Shown here one piece after another: positions 33,679 through 42,856 of a DNA stretch of 64,000 nt. The position numbers were made by a program, and so were the translations under genes. Position 1 is the first letter of the stretch. Each line of letters starts with the position of its first letter. Location of the stretch: positions 1-64,000 of the forward strand of contig CANCSS010000007.1 of the NCBI GenBank assembly GCA_947380905.1. Reading direction: 5' to 3'. This stretch comes from Chitinophagaceae bacterium. Its GTDB lineage: Bacteria; Bacteroidota; Bacteroidia; Chitinophagales; Chitinophagaceae. The notes under the pieces were generated by a model that was not told the DNA's origin, did not search any database, and saw nothing but the letters and a program-made list of their open reading frames with translations.

Positions 33679-34632
33679 TTATCTCGGCTTTTCTTGATTT
33701 TTTAAATATTCAATATTTCTTTTTATTCCTTTTAGCTTAGCTCTTAACAAGGGCGATGTTTTAAATCGGGCTTTAAACGTAGTCTCTTCCATTTCCATCC
33801 ACTGGGCTTTATTCATTTGCAGCAAATGGTTCAATGGTTTAAAATGTATTTCTTCATGTGATTGACTAAATCTATTCCAAGGGCAAACATCTTGGCAAAC
33901 ATCACATCCAAAAGCCCAATCTTTATAATTCCTATCGGTATTAATTTCGGCTTTTTTTAATTCAATGGTAAAATAACTAATGCAGTGATTGGCGGCTATG
34001 GTTTTATCTGGTAAGATGGCTTGCGTAGGACAAGCGTCGATGCATTTGGTGCAAGTACCACAATAGTCTTTAACCAATGGCGAATCATATTGCAATGGAA
34101 GGTCTACAATTAAAGTAGCAATAAAAAAGAAGGAGCCCGTTTGAGGACGAATTAAATTTCCATTTTTTCCAATCCATCCTGCACCTGTTTGTTGCGCCCA
34201 AGCTCTTTCCAATACAGGAGCAGAATCTACAAAGCCTCTTCCTTCTATCGGGCCTATTTTTTTTCTACATAAGTCCAGTAATTCATGCAATTGATTTCTA
34301 ATCACTTCATGATAATCTTCTCCCCAAGCATATTTTGCAATTTTTATATCTTGCTTATTCGCTATTTGCTGATCTGATTCAGTAGGGTAATAGTTTTTTA
34401 AAAAAGTAATCACCGATTTGGCACCTGGTACTAATTTTCGCGGGTCTATTCTTAAGTCAAATTTTTTTTCCATGTATTCCATGTCTCCATGATACCCTTG
34501 AGCCAACCATTTTTCAAGTCGCCTGGCATCTTCATTTAATGCGGTTGCTTGTGCAATGCCACAGAAATCAAAACCCATTTTTACGGCTGTTGCTTTAATG
34601 AATTCGGTATTTGAAAACTTGTTCAAGGCCAT
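33679..34632 (-). CDS. queG: Epoxyqueuosine reductase
   Basis: A cobalamin- and Fe-S-dependent enzyme that reduces epoxyqueuosine to queuosine in tRNA anticodons. The 317-residue protein shows the N-terminal B12-binding region (RIDPRKLVPGAKSVITFLKNYY, DSAPVLERAWAQQTGAGWIGKNG) and two 4Fe-4S motifs, CGTCTKCIDACPTQAI and CDVCQDVCPWNRF. The C-terminal HEAT-like tail of some homologs is absent, as is common. It is convergent with the SRPBCC gene (8 nt apart). Confidence 0.95.
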   Translation of the reverse strand: MALNKFSNTEFIKATAVKMGFDFCGIAQATALNEDARRLEKWLAQGYHGDMEYMEKKFDLRIDPRKLVPGAKSVITFLKNYYPTESDQQIANKQDIKIAKYAWGEDYHEVIRNQLHELLDLCRKKIGPIEGRGFVDSAPVLERAWAQQTGAGWIGKNGNLIRPQTGSFFFIATLIVDLPLQYDSPLVKDYCGTCTKCIDACPTQAILPDKTIAANHCISYFTIELKKAEINTDRNYKDWAFGCDVCQDVCPWNRFSQSHEEIHFKPLNHLLQMNKAQWMEMEETTFKARFKTSPLLRAKLKGIKRNIEYLKNQEKPR

Positions 34633-34794
34633 TTTTTAATAAGAGGTATTTATAAAATCAGGTATGTAAAAATAGCAGAAAAACCTTATTGTAACTGACT
34701 TTAATGCCGATTTACACTTTAATTTATGACAAAGTAACGGATATCATAGATTGGCCTTGCTTTTGAACCTACCTTGTTATAAATAAACAATACT

Positions 34795-37398
34795 ATGAAT
34801 CTAAGTCAATATACTATTAAAGCACAGGAAGCCATTCAAGCAGCACAGCAGTTGGCCTACAACAACAAAGATGCAGCCATTGAAACCATCCATTTGCTTA
34901 AAACTATTTTAGCAGACAAAGAAAGTGCTACTGAGTTTTTATTAAAGAAAAATAATGTAAACCCATTGTTGATTCAGCAAAAAGTGGATGCAGTCATTCC
35001 TACCATGCCTAAGCAACTAAGTGGAGAACCCGCATCTAATTTGAGTAGGGATTTAAACAGTGTTTTATTAAAAGCCAATGGGGCGCTAAAAACTTTCGGA
35101 GATGAATTTGTTACCGTTGAACACTTGCTAATTGCGATTTTACAAGTGAATGATACAGCTTCTAAAATATTAAAAGACGCAGGCCTTACAGAAAAAGGCT
35201 TAGTAACCGCCATTAAAGAATTAAGAAAAGGAGAGAAGGTGCAATCGGCCACGCAGGAAACACAATTCCAAGCTTTGTCAAAGTATGCAAAAAATTTAAA
35301 TGACTTAGCCAACAAAGGAAAACTAGATCCGGTGATTGGTCGTGACGAGGAGATTAGAAGAACCTTGCACATTCTTTCAAGAAGAAGCAAAAACAATCCC
35401 ATATTAGTGGGAGAACCAGGTGTAGGTAAAACGGCCATTGCCGAAGGATTGGCGATGAGAATTGTAAATGGTGATGTACCAGATAATTTGAAAAGTAAAA
35501 TTATTTTTGCATTGGACATGGGTCAATTAATAGCAGGTGCCAAATACAAAGGAGAATTTGAAGAAAGATTAAAAGGGGTGGTAAAAGAAGTGGCAGATAG
35601 TGACGGGGAAATTATTTTATTTATTGATGAAATTCACACATTGGTAGGCGCAGGTGGAGGAGAAGGGGCTATGGATGCTGCTAATATTTTAAAACCTGCT
35701 TTAGCAAGAGGGGAGTTAAGGGCCATTGGAGCCACTACCTTAAACGAATATCAAAAGTTTTTTGAAAAGGATAAAGCTTTAGAACGTCGTTTTCAAAAAG
35801 TAATGATTGATGAGCCTTCTAAAGAAGATGCAATCTCTATATTAAGAGGTTTGAAAGAAAGATATGAAACACATCATCATGTACGTATTAAAGACGAAGC
35901 CATTATTGCAGCAGTGGAATTATCAACAAGATACATTACCGATCGCTTTTTGCCAGATAAAGCCATTGATTTAATTGATGAAAGTGCAGCCAAGTTAAGA
36001 TTGGAAATGAATTCTATGCCAGAAGAGTTAGATACTTTGATGCGACAAATTCGTCAATTGGAAATTGAGCGGGAAGCCATTAAAAGAGAAAACAATCCAG
36101 AACAGTTAAAGGCGCTTAATATTGATATCAGTAATTTGACTGTACAGCAAGACACCTTAAAAGCAAAGTGGTCTGAAGAAAAAGAAATAGTAGACAAAGT
36201 TCAAAATACAAAATCTGAAATTGAAAAATTAAAACAAGAAGCGGAGATTGCTGAGCGTAATGGTGATTATGGTAAAGTAGCAGAAATAAGATATGGCAAA
36301 GTAAAAGACCAAGAAACTAAACTCATTGAATGGAGTAAGCAATTGCAAGAAATGGGGGAGCACGGTAAGCGTTTAATGAAGGAAGAGGTGGACGCAGAGG
36401 ACATTGCGGAAAATGTGGCCAAAGCCACGGGTATACCAGTGAGTAAAATGTTGCAATCGGATAAGGACAAATTATTGAATTTAGAAAATGAATTACACAA
36501 TAGAGTCGTGGGTCAAGAGGAAGCCATTGGTGCAGTATCTGATGCCATACGTAGAAGTAGGGCGGGCTTACAAGATCCAAAGAAACCCATTGGTTCATTT
36601 ATATTTTTAGGTACAACCGGGGTGGGTAAAACTGAATTGGCCAAAGCGTTGGCGAATTATTTGTTTGATGATGATGCTATGATGACGCGTATTGACATGA
36701 GTGAATACCAGGAAAAACATTCCGTGTCTCGTTTGGTGGGAGCGCCTCCGGGCTATGTGGGCTATGATGAGGGTGGGCAATTGACAGAATCGGTAAGAAG
36801 AAAACCTTACAGTGTGGTATTATTAGATGAAATTGAAAAAGCGCATCCAGATGTTTGGAATATTTTATTGCAAGTATTGGACGATGGACATTTAACTGAT
36901 AATAAAGGCCGAACAGTGAATTTTAAAAACACAATCATTATTATGACAAGTAATATTGGGAGTCATTTAATTCAAGAAGCATTTGAAGGAGTTACGGAAA
37001 AAAATGTCGAAGAAAAAACAGCGCAATCTAAAATAGAAGTGATGGCTTTGTTAAAACAAACCATTCGTCCCGAATTTTTAAATAGGGTAGATGAGATTAT
37101 CATGTTCTCTCCTTTGTTGCAAAAACAAATGGCAGCCATTGTAAAAATTCAATTGAATAATTTAAAAGCCTTGGTAGCTGAGAATGGGTTGCAGGTAGAA
37201 TTCACCCCTTATTTAGTAGATTATTTATCTGAACAAGGTTTTGACATGCAATTTGGAGCAAGACCCTTAAAACGATTGATACAAAAAATGGTAGTGAATG
37301 AGTTTAGTAAAAAAATCTTAAGTGGTGAAATTGATAAAACTAAAAAAGTGTTGATTGATATTTTTGATGGAGTGGTGGTGTTTAGAAATGAAGCCTAA
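34795..37398 (+). CDS. clpB: ATP-dependent chaperone ClpB
   Basis: A disaggregase that works with DnaK on aggregated proteins. The 867-residue chain has the N-domain (1-150), the first AAA+ module (Walker A GEPGVGKTA near 205), and the coiled-coil M-domain (about 405-530, rich in EIEREAIKRENNPEQ-like heptads). The second module has GTTGVGKTE near 607 and SEYQEKHSVSRLVGAPPGYVGYDEGGQL. The C-terminal region lacks the ClpP-binding IGF loop, as expected for ClpB. I saw no CIRCE inverted repeat upstream, so heat control is not evident. Confidence 0.97.
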   Translation: MNLSQYTIKAQEAIQAAQQLAYNNKDAAIETIHLLKTILADKESATEFLLKKNNVNPLLIQQKVDAVIPTMPKQLSGEPASNLSRDLNSVLLKANGALKTFGDEFVTVEHLLIAILQVNDTASKILKDAGLTEKGLVTAIKELRKGEKVQSATQETQFQALSKYAKNLNDLANKGKLDPVIGRDEEIRRTLHILSRRSKNNPILVGEPGVGKTAIAEGLAMRIVNGDVPDNLKSKIIFALDMGQLIAGAKYKGEFEERLKGVVKEVADSDGEIILFIDEIHTLVGAGGGEGAMDAANILKPALARGELRAIGATTLNEYQKFFEKDKALERRFQKVMIDEPSKEDAISILRGLKERYETHHHVRIKDEAIIAAVELSTRYITDRFLPDKAIDLIDESAAKLRLEMNSMPEELDTLMRQIRQLEIEREAIKRENNPEQLKALNIDISNLTVQQDTLKAKWSEEKEIVDKVQNTKSEIEKLKQEAEIAERNGDYGKVAEIRYGKVKDQETKLIEWSKQLQEMGEHGKRLMKEEVDAEDIAENVAKATGIPVSKMLQSDKDKLLNLENELHNRVVGQEEAIGAVSDAIRRSRAGLQDPKKPIGSFIFLGTTGVGKTELAKALANYLFDDDAMMTRIDMSEYQEKHSVSRLVGAPPGYVGYDEGGQLTESVRRKPYSVVLLDEIEKAHPDVWNILLQVLDDGHLTDNKGRTVNFKNTIIIMTSNIGSHLIQEAFEGVTEKNVEEKTAQSKIEVMALLKQTIRPEFLNRVDEIIMFSPLLQKQMAAIVKIQLNNLKALVAENGLQVEFTPYLVDYLSEQGFDMQFGARPLKRLIQKMVVNEFSKKILSGEIDKTKKVLIDIFDGVVVFRNEA

Positions 37399-37453
37399 AG
37401 CCCTTCAATTTGATAGCGGGGCGCCTGCTTTTTGAAATGTACTAGAGGACTTG

Positions 37454-37461
37454 TATATTTG
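37454..37461 (+). promoter_or_regulatory. -7 promoter box TATATTTG for TetA-like MFS gene
   Basis: An exact TAnnTTTG match 32 nt upstream of the ATG at 37494. Confidence 0.45.
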
Positions 37462-37493
37462 AAGGATAGATACATTAAACTATTTTAAATATT

Positions 37494-38738
37494 ATGGCCA
37501 GTAACAAGCAAGCAGCAGTCGGGTTTATTTTTGCCACCATTTTATTGGATGTCATCGGTTTAGGAATCATTATTCCAGTTGTCCCACAATTGCTCCAGCA
37601 TTTATTACACATTACAGATAGGTCAGCTATTAGTGCTATTGCTAAACCAGCGATGTATTTAACTTTTATTTATGCTGCGATGCAATTTATTTTTGCACCT
37701 GTATTGGGAAGTTTGAGCGATCATTATGGAAGAAGACCCATTTTGCTTTTCTCTTTATTGGGGTTTGGCTTGGACTATATTTTCCTTGCATTTGCACCGA
37801 CCATTGGTTGGTTGTTTGTAGGGCGAATGATTTCTGGAATTACTGGCGCAAGCATTACAACAGCGGCCGCTTATATGGCAGATATTAGTGATGAAAAAAG
37901 CAGGGCAAAAAACTTTGGTATGATTGGCGCAGCTTTTGGTATTGGATTTATCATTGGTCCTTTATTGGGTGGATTGCTTGGTGAGATTGGCCCAAGAATT
38001 CCTTTTTTAGTAGCGGCAGGTTTAGCCTTAATCAATGCTTTGTATGGTTATTTTATTTTACCAGAATCTTTGGATAAGGAACACAGAAGAAGTTTTGATA
38101 TCAAAAGGGCCAATCCAATTGGCTCCTTAAAAAATTTGAATAAATACCCTGCTGTTTTTGGATTGATCATTTCTATGTTGTTTATTTATTTAGCTTCCCA
38201 CTCGGTACAAAGCAATTGGAGTTTTGCAAATATTAGTAAGTTTGGATGGACGCCAAAAACAATTGGTATATCACTTGGAGCAATTGGTTTGATGGTAGGT
38301 TTGGTTCAAGGACTTTTAATTAGAGTTGTCAATCCTAAATTGGGCAATGAGAAAAGTGTTTACTACGGTATCTCCTTGTATGCAATTGGATTGGTTTTGT
38401 TTGCATTTGCATCACAAAGTTGGATGATGTTTTTATTTTTAATTCCCTATTGCTTAGGAGGTATTTCTGGACCGGCATTACAAGCTTTAATTTCTGTGCA
38501 CGTTCCAAAAAATCAACAAGGAGAATTGCAAGGTTCATTAACAGGGTTACAAAGCTTAACGTCTATTGTAGGGCCTCCAATGATGATTGGATTGACCTCG
38601 TATTTTTCTGTAAAAAACGACCCGCATCATATCTATTTTCCAGGGGCTGCATTTTTATTGGGTGCATTTTTTATGCTTTTAAGTGCGTTTGTAGCTTATT
38701 GGGTGTTAAAACATGAAACTAGACCCACTAAGGGCTAG
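37494..38738 (+). CDS. TCR/Tet-family MFS transporter
   Basis: A 414-residue 12-helix transporter resembling the class TetA proton antiporters. Helix 1 carries the membrane aspartate (LLDVIGLGIIIPVVPQLL). The 2-3 loop has motif A (GSLSDHYGRRPILL), helix 4 an arginine (GRMISGITGAS), and helix 5 the antiporter motif C-like GIGFIIGPLLGGLLG. Chromosomal members in Bacteroidota are common and need not confer tetracycline resistance, so I do not call it a resistance gene. The flanking clpB and punA genes give no clue to substrate. Confidence 0.82.
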   Translation: MASNKQAAVGFIFATILLDVIGLGIIIPVVPQLLQHLLHITDRSAISAIAKPAMYLTFIYAAMQFIFAPVLGSLSDHYGRRPILLFSLLGFGLDYIFLAFAPTIGWLFVGRMISGITGASITTAAAYMADISDEKSRAKNFGMIGAAFGIGFIIGPLLGGLLGEIGPRIPFLVAAGLALINALYGYFILPESLDKEHRRSFDIKRANPIGSLKNLNKYPAVFGLIISMLFIYLASHSVQSNWSFANISKFGWTPKTIGISLGAIGLMVGLVQGLLIRVVNPKLGNEKSVYYGISLYAIGLVLFAFASQSWMMFLFLIPYCLGGISGPALQALISVHVPKNQQGELQGSLTGLQSLTSIVGPPMMIGLTSYFSVKNDPHHIYFPGAAFLLGAFFMLLSAFVAYWVLKHETRPTKG

Positions 38739-38767
38739 AATCTTGTCTTATAATCCCTTACTGTCGT

Positions 38768-38775
38768 TATATTTG
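38768..38775 (+). promoter_or_regulatory. -7 promoter box TATATTTG for punA
   Basis: An exact match 20 nt upstream of ATG 38796. It overlaps the GTG at 38775, which therefore cannot be the start. Confidence 0.5.
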
Positions 38776-38795
38776 TGGCTAAAATACTAGGTAGC

Positions 38796-39623
38796 ATGAC
38801 GACGCCCTTAATGACGCAACTAAATGAGACTGCGAACTTTATCAAGTCTAAAATTAATTCGACTGCCAATACTGCCATTATCTTAGGCAGCGGCTTAGGT
38901 AATTTATCAAAAGAAATACAAATCGATTTTGCCATTGCTTATCATGAAATTCCTCATTTTCCGTTAAGCACGGTGGAAGGGCATAAGGGAAGACTTATTT
39001 TAGGCACTTTGAATGGCAAGAAAGTTTGGGTGATGGAAGGACGCTTTCACTTTTATGAAGGGTACCACGCGGAGCAAGTTGTTTTCCCCATTCGTGTGTT
39101 GAAATTACTAGGTGTTCAAAATTTATTATTGTCAAATGCTGCTGGAGGAGTCAATCCCAATTTTAAAGTGGGTGATTTAATGATTATCAATGATCATATA
39201 AGTTTATTTACATCCAATCCACTCGTGGGAAAAAATGAAGAAGCTTTAGGTACGCGTTTTCCAGACATGAGCGAACCTTACGCATTTGCTTTTATTGAAA
39301 AAGCCAAAGCCATTGCTAAAGCCAATCACATAGAAGTACATGAAGGCGTTTATGTTGGGGTTACTGGACCTACTTTTGAAACTAAGGCAGAATATAAATT
39401 AATAAAATATGTGGGTGGTGATGTGGTAGGAATGAGTACGGTTCAAGAAACCATTGCTGCTGTGCATTGTGGTATGAAAGTATTTGCGATGAGCGTAGTG
39501 ACCGATTTGGGCATTAGAGAAGATAACAATGTCATTACCCATGAAGAAGTATTGGCTGCTGCGCATGCTGCTGAACCAAAATTGACCCTTATTTTTAGTG
39601 CGTTGTTAAAAGAAATTGCTTAA
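38796..39623 (+). CDS. punA: Purine-nucleoside phosphorylase (trimeric type)
   Basis: Phosphorolysis of inosine and guanosine to base and ribose-1-phosphate. The 275-residue protein has IILGSGLGNL (phosphate loop), EGRFHFYEGYHAEQV, LLSNAAGGVNPNFKVGDLMIINDHI, GPTFETKAEYK, and GMSTVQETIAAVHCGMKVFAMSVVTDLG with the base-binding Asn region. This is the human/BsPunA-type trimer. A porin gene follows after 12 nt, so they may share a message. Confidence 0.93.
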   Translation: MTTPLMTQLNETANFIKSKINSTANTAIILGSGLGNLSKEIQIDFAIAYHEIPHFPLSTVEGHKGRLILGTLNGKKVWVMEGRFHFYEGYHAEQVVFPIRVLKLLGVQNLLLSNAAGGVNPNFKVGDLMIINDHISLFTSNPLVGKNEEALGTRFPDMSEPYAFAFIEKAKAIAKANHIEVHEGVYVGVTGPTFETKAEYKLIKYVGGDVVGMSTVQETIAAVHCGMKVFAMSVVTDLGIREDNNVITHEEVLAAAHAAEPKLTLIFSALLKEIA

Positions 39624-39635
39624 AACCAAACAGGC

Positions 39636-41642
39636 ATGTCTTTTGTGAAAACAATTTTAATAGGTTGTGTTTTTTTAACAATGGTTCAATTTAAATTGAA
39701 TGCGCAACAGTATGGAGCATTAGGTCGTTCTGGTGGAGGTAATTCAGGATCTAGTAATGGTACATCAAAAGACTCTTTACAAAAGAGAGATCAAAATGCA
39801 GATTCTATTACTATTTATTATAAACTCTACAACAACAATGAGGTGCTTAAGTTGGATTCAAGCATCAATGATTTTTTTATTCATTATCCTTTGCCTTATA
39901 CCACATATAATTTAGGGAATTTAGGAACGGCTACGAAGTCTTATTTATTTTCACCCATTCAAAAAGGAGGTTTTGATGCAGGCTTCCACGCTTATGATCG
40001 TTATTTTTATACTTTAGAAGGCACTCCTTTTTATCAAACCACGCGACCTTATACCGACTTTGGTTATTTGCTTGGAGGTAATGGAGAACAAATGGTAGAA
40101 ATAAAGCATACACAAAACAAACAACAGCAACTCAATTTCTCGTTCGAATATCGATTTAGCAATTCTCCAGGCAATGTCAAAAATCAAAATTCTAACTTAA
40201 ACAATATGCGTATCACCGCGCATTTCCAATCTAAGCGCAAACAATATGAGACCTATTTCGTCATGCTTAATAATAAAGCAGCCTCCTCGGAAAATGGAGG
40301 ATTGGTAAAGCCTTCCAGGTTAGACAGCTTGTCCTTGAACAATCCTTATGAATTAGAAACAAGATTAGGAATAAGTGGTGTTGCTTTCGCCAATCCGTTC
40401 AATACCTCAATTGCAACAGGGAATACTTATAAAAGCAATACTTTATTATGGAAACAATCCTATGACCTTGGTCAAAAAGACTCGATAGTAAAGGATACGG
40501 TGGTCATCCATTTATTTTATCCAAGATTAAGATTTCAGAATGAAATAAAATATGAAAACAGCGAGTTTTCATTCATAGACAATGCGCCCAATGCATCCTC
40601 TTATTTAAAATATTTTAATTGTGATATTGGGGGCAGCGCTATTGTTCAATTTATTGACAAATGGTCGGTTTTGACCAATGAATTTAGTATGGTAAGTTAT
40701 CCTCAAAAAAATAATTCCAATCAATTTTTACAAGTTGGCCAAGGGTATACCAACTTAAACACTACTTTGGACAATCAAAAAACATGGAACAATTATGATA
40801 TTTATGCATTTGGTGTGTATAAGAATAAGACAAGAAATCAATTGTGGGATTTGCTTACAGCTGGAAAATTATATTTAAATGGGTATCATGCTGGTGATTA
40901 CGATGCTCAATTTTATTTATCCAGATTGCTTTCATCCAAAGGGAACTACTTAAAGTTGTCGTTTCAAAACAGCAATCGAACTCCATCAACGAATTATTTA
41001 GGAATTACGAATTATCCAATCATATCCTTAAAAAGTATTCAAAAGGAAAACATTATTAATGTAAGTGGTGAAACGGGTAACCGAGCAACCGGTTGGAAGT
41101 TAGGGGGTAGTTACGAGTTAATTAATAACTATCATTACTTCTCTACCGGATACAAGCCTGCCATTTATACTCCTGCTTTTAGTTATATTAGGGGTCAATT
41201 GGAACATAAAATTAAATTGAGTACCCATTGGAATTGGTACGATGAATTGAATGTTCAAATTGTAGATCAGGCAGCACCTGTCAATTTACCTTTATTGCTT
41301 ACCAGACAGCGATTGGCTTTTGAAGGCAATTTTTATAAGAATCTATTTTTATCTACCGGTTTAGAGCTGATTTATCATACGGATTACAAGGCAGATGATT
41401 ATATGCCTTTGACAGGACAGTTTTATGTACAGAATGATTATACACTCCACAATAGGCCTACTGCCAATGCTTTCTTAAATTTCATGATCAAACGCTTCAA
41501 AGGCTATGTGCGCTTAGAGAACTTGAACACATTACTTTTAACAAGTCCCTCATTAGGCAATAGTTATAATTTCACTTCCAGAAATTACCCGGGCACTGGC
41601 ACTTGGTTTAGAGTGGGCATTTGGTGGAATTTTATCAATTAA
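39636..41642 (+). CDS. Putative outer-membrane porin (Porin_10 type)
   Basis: A 668-residue exported protein. A signal peptide covers residues 1-22 (cleavage near LNA-QQ), followed by a glycine/serine-rich segment (GRSGGGNSGSSNGTS). The rest alternates beta strands with aromatic girdles (NLGNLGTATKSYLFSP, FGYLLGGNGEQMVEIKHTQN, NLNFSFEYRFS) in the way of the Bacteroidota Porin_10 family, ending in a short strand with WFRVGIWWNFIN. Solute is unknown. It follows punA by 12 nt; a role in nucleoside uptake would be a guess from position only. Confidence 0.78.
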   Translation: MSFVKTILIGCVFLTMVQFKLNAQQYGALGRSGGGNSGSSNGTSKDSLQKRDQNADSITIYYKLYNNNEVLKLDSSINDFFIHYPLPYTTYNLGNLGTATKSYLFSPIQKGGFDAGFHAYDRYFYTLEGTPFYQTTRPYTDFGYLLGGNGEQMVEIKHTQNKQQQLNFSFEYRFSNSPGNVKNQNSNLNNMRITAHFQSKRKQYETYFVMLNNKAASSENGGLVKPSRLDSLSLNNPYELETRLGISGVAFANPFNTSIATGNTYKSNTLLWKQSYDLGQKDSIVKDTVVIHLFYPRLRFQNEIKYENSEFSFIDNAPNASSYLKYFNCDIGGSAIVQFIDKWSVLTNEFSMVSYPQKNNSNQFLQVGQGYTNLNTTLDNQKTWNNYDIYAFGVYKNKTRNQLWDLLTAGKLYLNGYHAGDYDAQFYLSRLLSSKGNYLKLSFQNSNRTPSTNYLGITNYPIISLKSIQKENIINVSGETGNRATGWKLGGSYELINNYHYFSTGYKPAIYTPAFSYIRGQLEHKIKLSTHWNWYDELNVQIVDQAAPVNLPLLLTRQRLAFEGNFYKNLFLSTGLELIYHTDYKADDYMPLTGQFYVQNDYTLHNRPTANAFLNFMIKRFKGYVRLENLNTLLLTSPSLGNSYNFTSRNYPGTGTWFRVGIWWNFIN

Positions 41643-41720
41643 GCTGATTTGAGTCCTATTAAGAGTGGAGTAAATTTTCCTTTTTTAACACGCATTTGGG
41701 ATTGAATTCAAATTAGGTTG

Positions 41721-41728
41721 TACCTTTG
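41721..41728 (+). promoter_or_regulatory. -7 box TACCTTTG with -33 TTG, 5 nt before HYC_CC_PP gene
   Basis: An exact TACCTTTG ends 5 nt before the ATG at 41734. A TTG at 41702-41704 lies 19 nt from the box start, the expected -33 spacing, so this is the best complete promoter in the window. Confidence 0.6.
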
Positions 41729-41733
41729 GGGGA

Positions 41734-42090
41734 ATGAAAAGGGTTATTACTATACTATTGGTTTTGTTATATACTGTTTCCAGTATTGGGGCAACAGTGA
41801 CTACCCATTCATGTGCCGGGAAGGTTAAAACATGCAAATGTGGCAAGCCTGCTAAAAAAGACATGTGTTGTTCTGAGAAAACGGTTTATCTAAAGTCTCA
41901 AGACACGCATTCTTTTCAAACCATTGCTATTACCCCTGCTAAGAAGTTAAGTTTATCCATTGATAAAGAATACATCCCCATTGAAAACAAAACTGTTTTC
42001 GCTATTGGTAACAAGTCTTTTATTTCTAAAAGGACTTTGGTAGATGTGGGGCCACCTATCTACGATTTTATTTGTGTTTATTTAATTTGA
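41734..42090 (+). CDS. HYC_CC_PP-type small secreted cysteine protein
   Basis: A 118-residue protein with an N-terminal signal peptide (1-20). It has the three conserved marks of the Bacteroidota HYC_CC_PP family: a His/Cys near the mature N-terminus (THSCAGK), a CC pair (MCCSEK), and a C-terminal GPPIYDF. Four further Cys/Lys-rich positions lie between (KTCKCGKPAKK). It is followed by two exported HMA-domain proteins, which fits metal binding. Biochemical function is not established. The likely leaderless promoter ends 5 nt upstream. Confidence 0.68.
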   Translation: MKRVITILLVLLYTVSSIGATVTTHSCAGKVKTCKCGKPAKKDMCCSEKTVYLKSQDTHSFQTIAITPAKKLSLSIDKEYIPIENKTVFAIGNKSFISKRTLVDVGPPIYDFICVYLI

Positions 42091-42106
42091 TTTTAATGAC
42101 CAGGTA

Positions 42107-42128
42107 GTTGCATAGTATTATGTGCAAC
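42107..42128. promoter_or_regulatory. Inverted repeat upstream of exported HMA gene
   Basis: GTTGCATA and TGTGCAAC flank a 6-nt spacer, giving an 8-bp inverted repeat with one mismatch (a G-U pair in RNA). It lies 80 nt before the ATG at 42208. It has no T-run, so an operator or leader hairpin is more likely than a terminator. Confidence 0.35.
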
Positions 42129-42207
42129 ATAACTATTGCGAACTGTGGTAAGTTTCGAATAGCTAGGAATCATTATTTTAAACATTATTTTATCAAAAAA
42201 ACAGATC

Positions 42208-42690
42208 ATGAAAAATTTTATATTATTAGTAGGGTTTATTTTAATCTCTACTTTCGGATTACAAGCACAAACTGCAACTCAAATTAAAGTTGCCGGTAAT
42301 TGCGCTATGTGTAAAGGACATATTGAAAAAGCAGCCAAACAAGCAGGTGCTATAAGTGCAGATTGGGATAAAGTGGCCAAAGTTTTAAAAGTTACTTTTA
42401 ATGCAGCCAATACATCTAGCGATAAAATTGAAGATGCGGTAGCTGCTGCTGGTTATGATACAGAGCATAAAGTAGCCACGGCGGATGCGTATAGCAAATT
42501 GGACGAGTGTTGCCAATACGATAGAGTAGCTAAAAATGCAGTGGCAGACAATGCAAGTTGTTGCAAGCCAGGGGCTAGCTGCTGCACAGAGGGAGTGGCT
42601 TGTAAAAAAGATATGGCTAAAGACAGCAAAGACATGACATGTTGTAAAAAAGACGCCAAATGTTGCAAGGATGGTGCTTGTTGCAAATAG
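42208..42690 (+). CDS. Exported HMA-domain protein with metallothionein-like Cys-rich tail
   Basis: A 160-residue protein. A signal peptide covers 1-20 (GLQA-QT). An HMA ferredoxin-like domain follows (about 24-90) with metal motif GNCAMC, C32 and C35. The last 65 residues carry 13 cysteines, mostly as CC pairs (DECCQ, ASCCKPG, SCCTEG, TCCKKD, KCCKDG, ACCK) in a Lys/Asp-rich chain. The HMA fold binds Cu(I) or similar soft metals; the tail looks like a metallothionein, but no such fusion is familiar to me. Export of an HMA protein together with reduced thiols in the periplasm is unusual. A terminator follows. Confidence 0.72.
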   Translation: MKNFILLVGFILISTFGLQAQTATQIKVAGNCAMCKGHIEKAAKQAGAISADWDKVAKVLKVTFNAANTSSDKIEDAVAAAGYDTEHKVATADAYSKLDECCQYDRVAKNAVADNASCCKPGASCCTEGVACKKDMAKDSKDMTCCKKDAKCCKDGACCK

Positions 42691-42708
42691 CATGTAAGTA
42701 ATCATATA

Positions 42709-42770
42709 AATCATCATCAATTATTTTTCTTAGCAGAGACCATCTATAAGTAGTAATTGGTGATGATTTT
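42709..42770 (+). terminator. Terminator after HMA/Cys-tail gene
   Basis: AATCATCATCAATTA (42709-42723) pairs with TAATTGGTGATGATT (42754-42768) over 15 bp with one G-U, a 30-nt loop, and then TTTTATTT. It separates the Cys-tail gene from the next HMA gene. Confidence 0.7.
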
Positions 42771-42856
42771 ATTTACCCATTATTTCCCATCCTATTAAAT
42801 TAATTTAAGACTACGCAATCACTGCTAGTAGTCATAATATTATAATCTATTTTTTA

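Noticed and set aside
34633-34794. CIRCE or heat-shock operator before clpB
   Set aside because: No TTAGCACTC-N9-GAGTGCTAA-like repeat was found.
34974-35519. 181-aa antisense open frame in clpB
   Set aside because: Shadow of clpB; the sense frame has complete AAA+ motifs, and the antisense product has no recognisable domain.
37494-38738. Tetracycline resistance gene
   Set aside because: Only family resemblance to TetA; chromosomal location in core genes and no mobile context. I call it a TCR/Tet-family transporter only.
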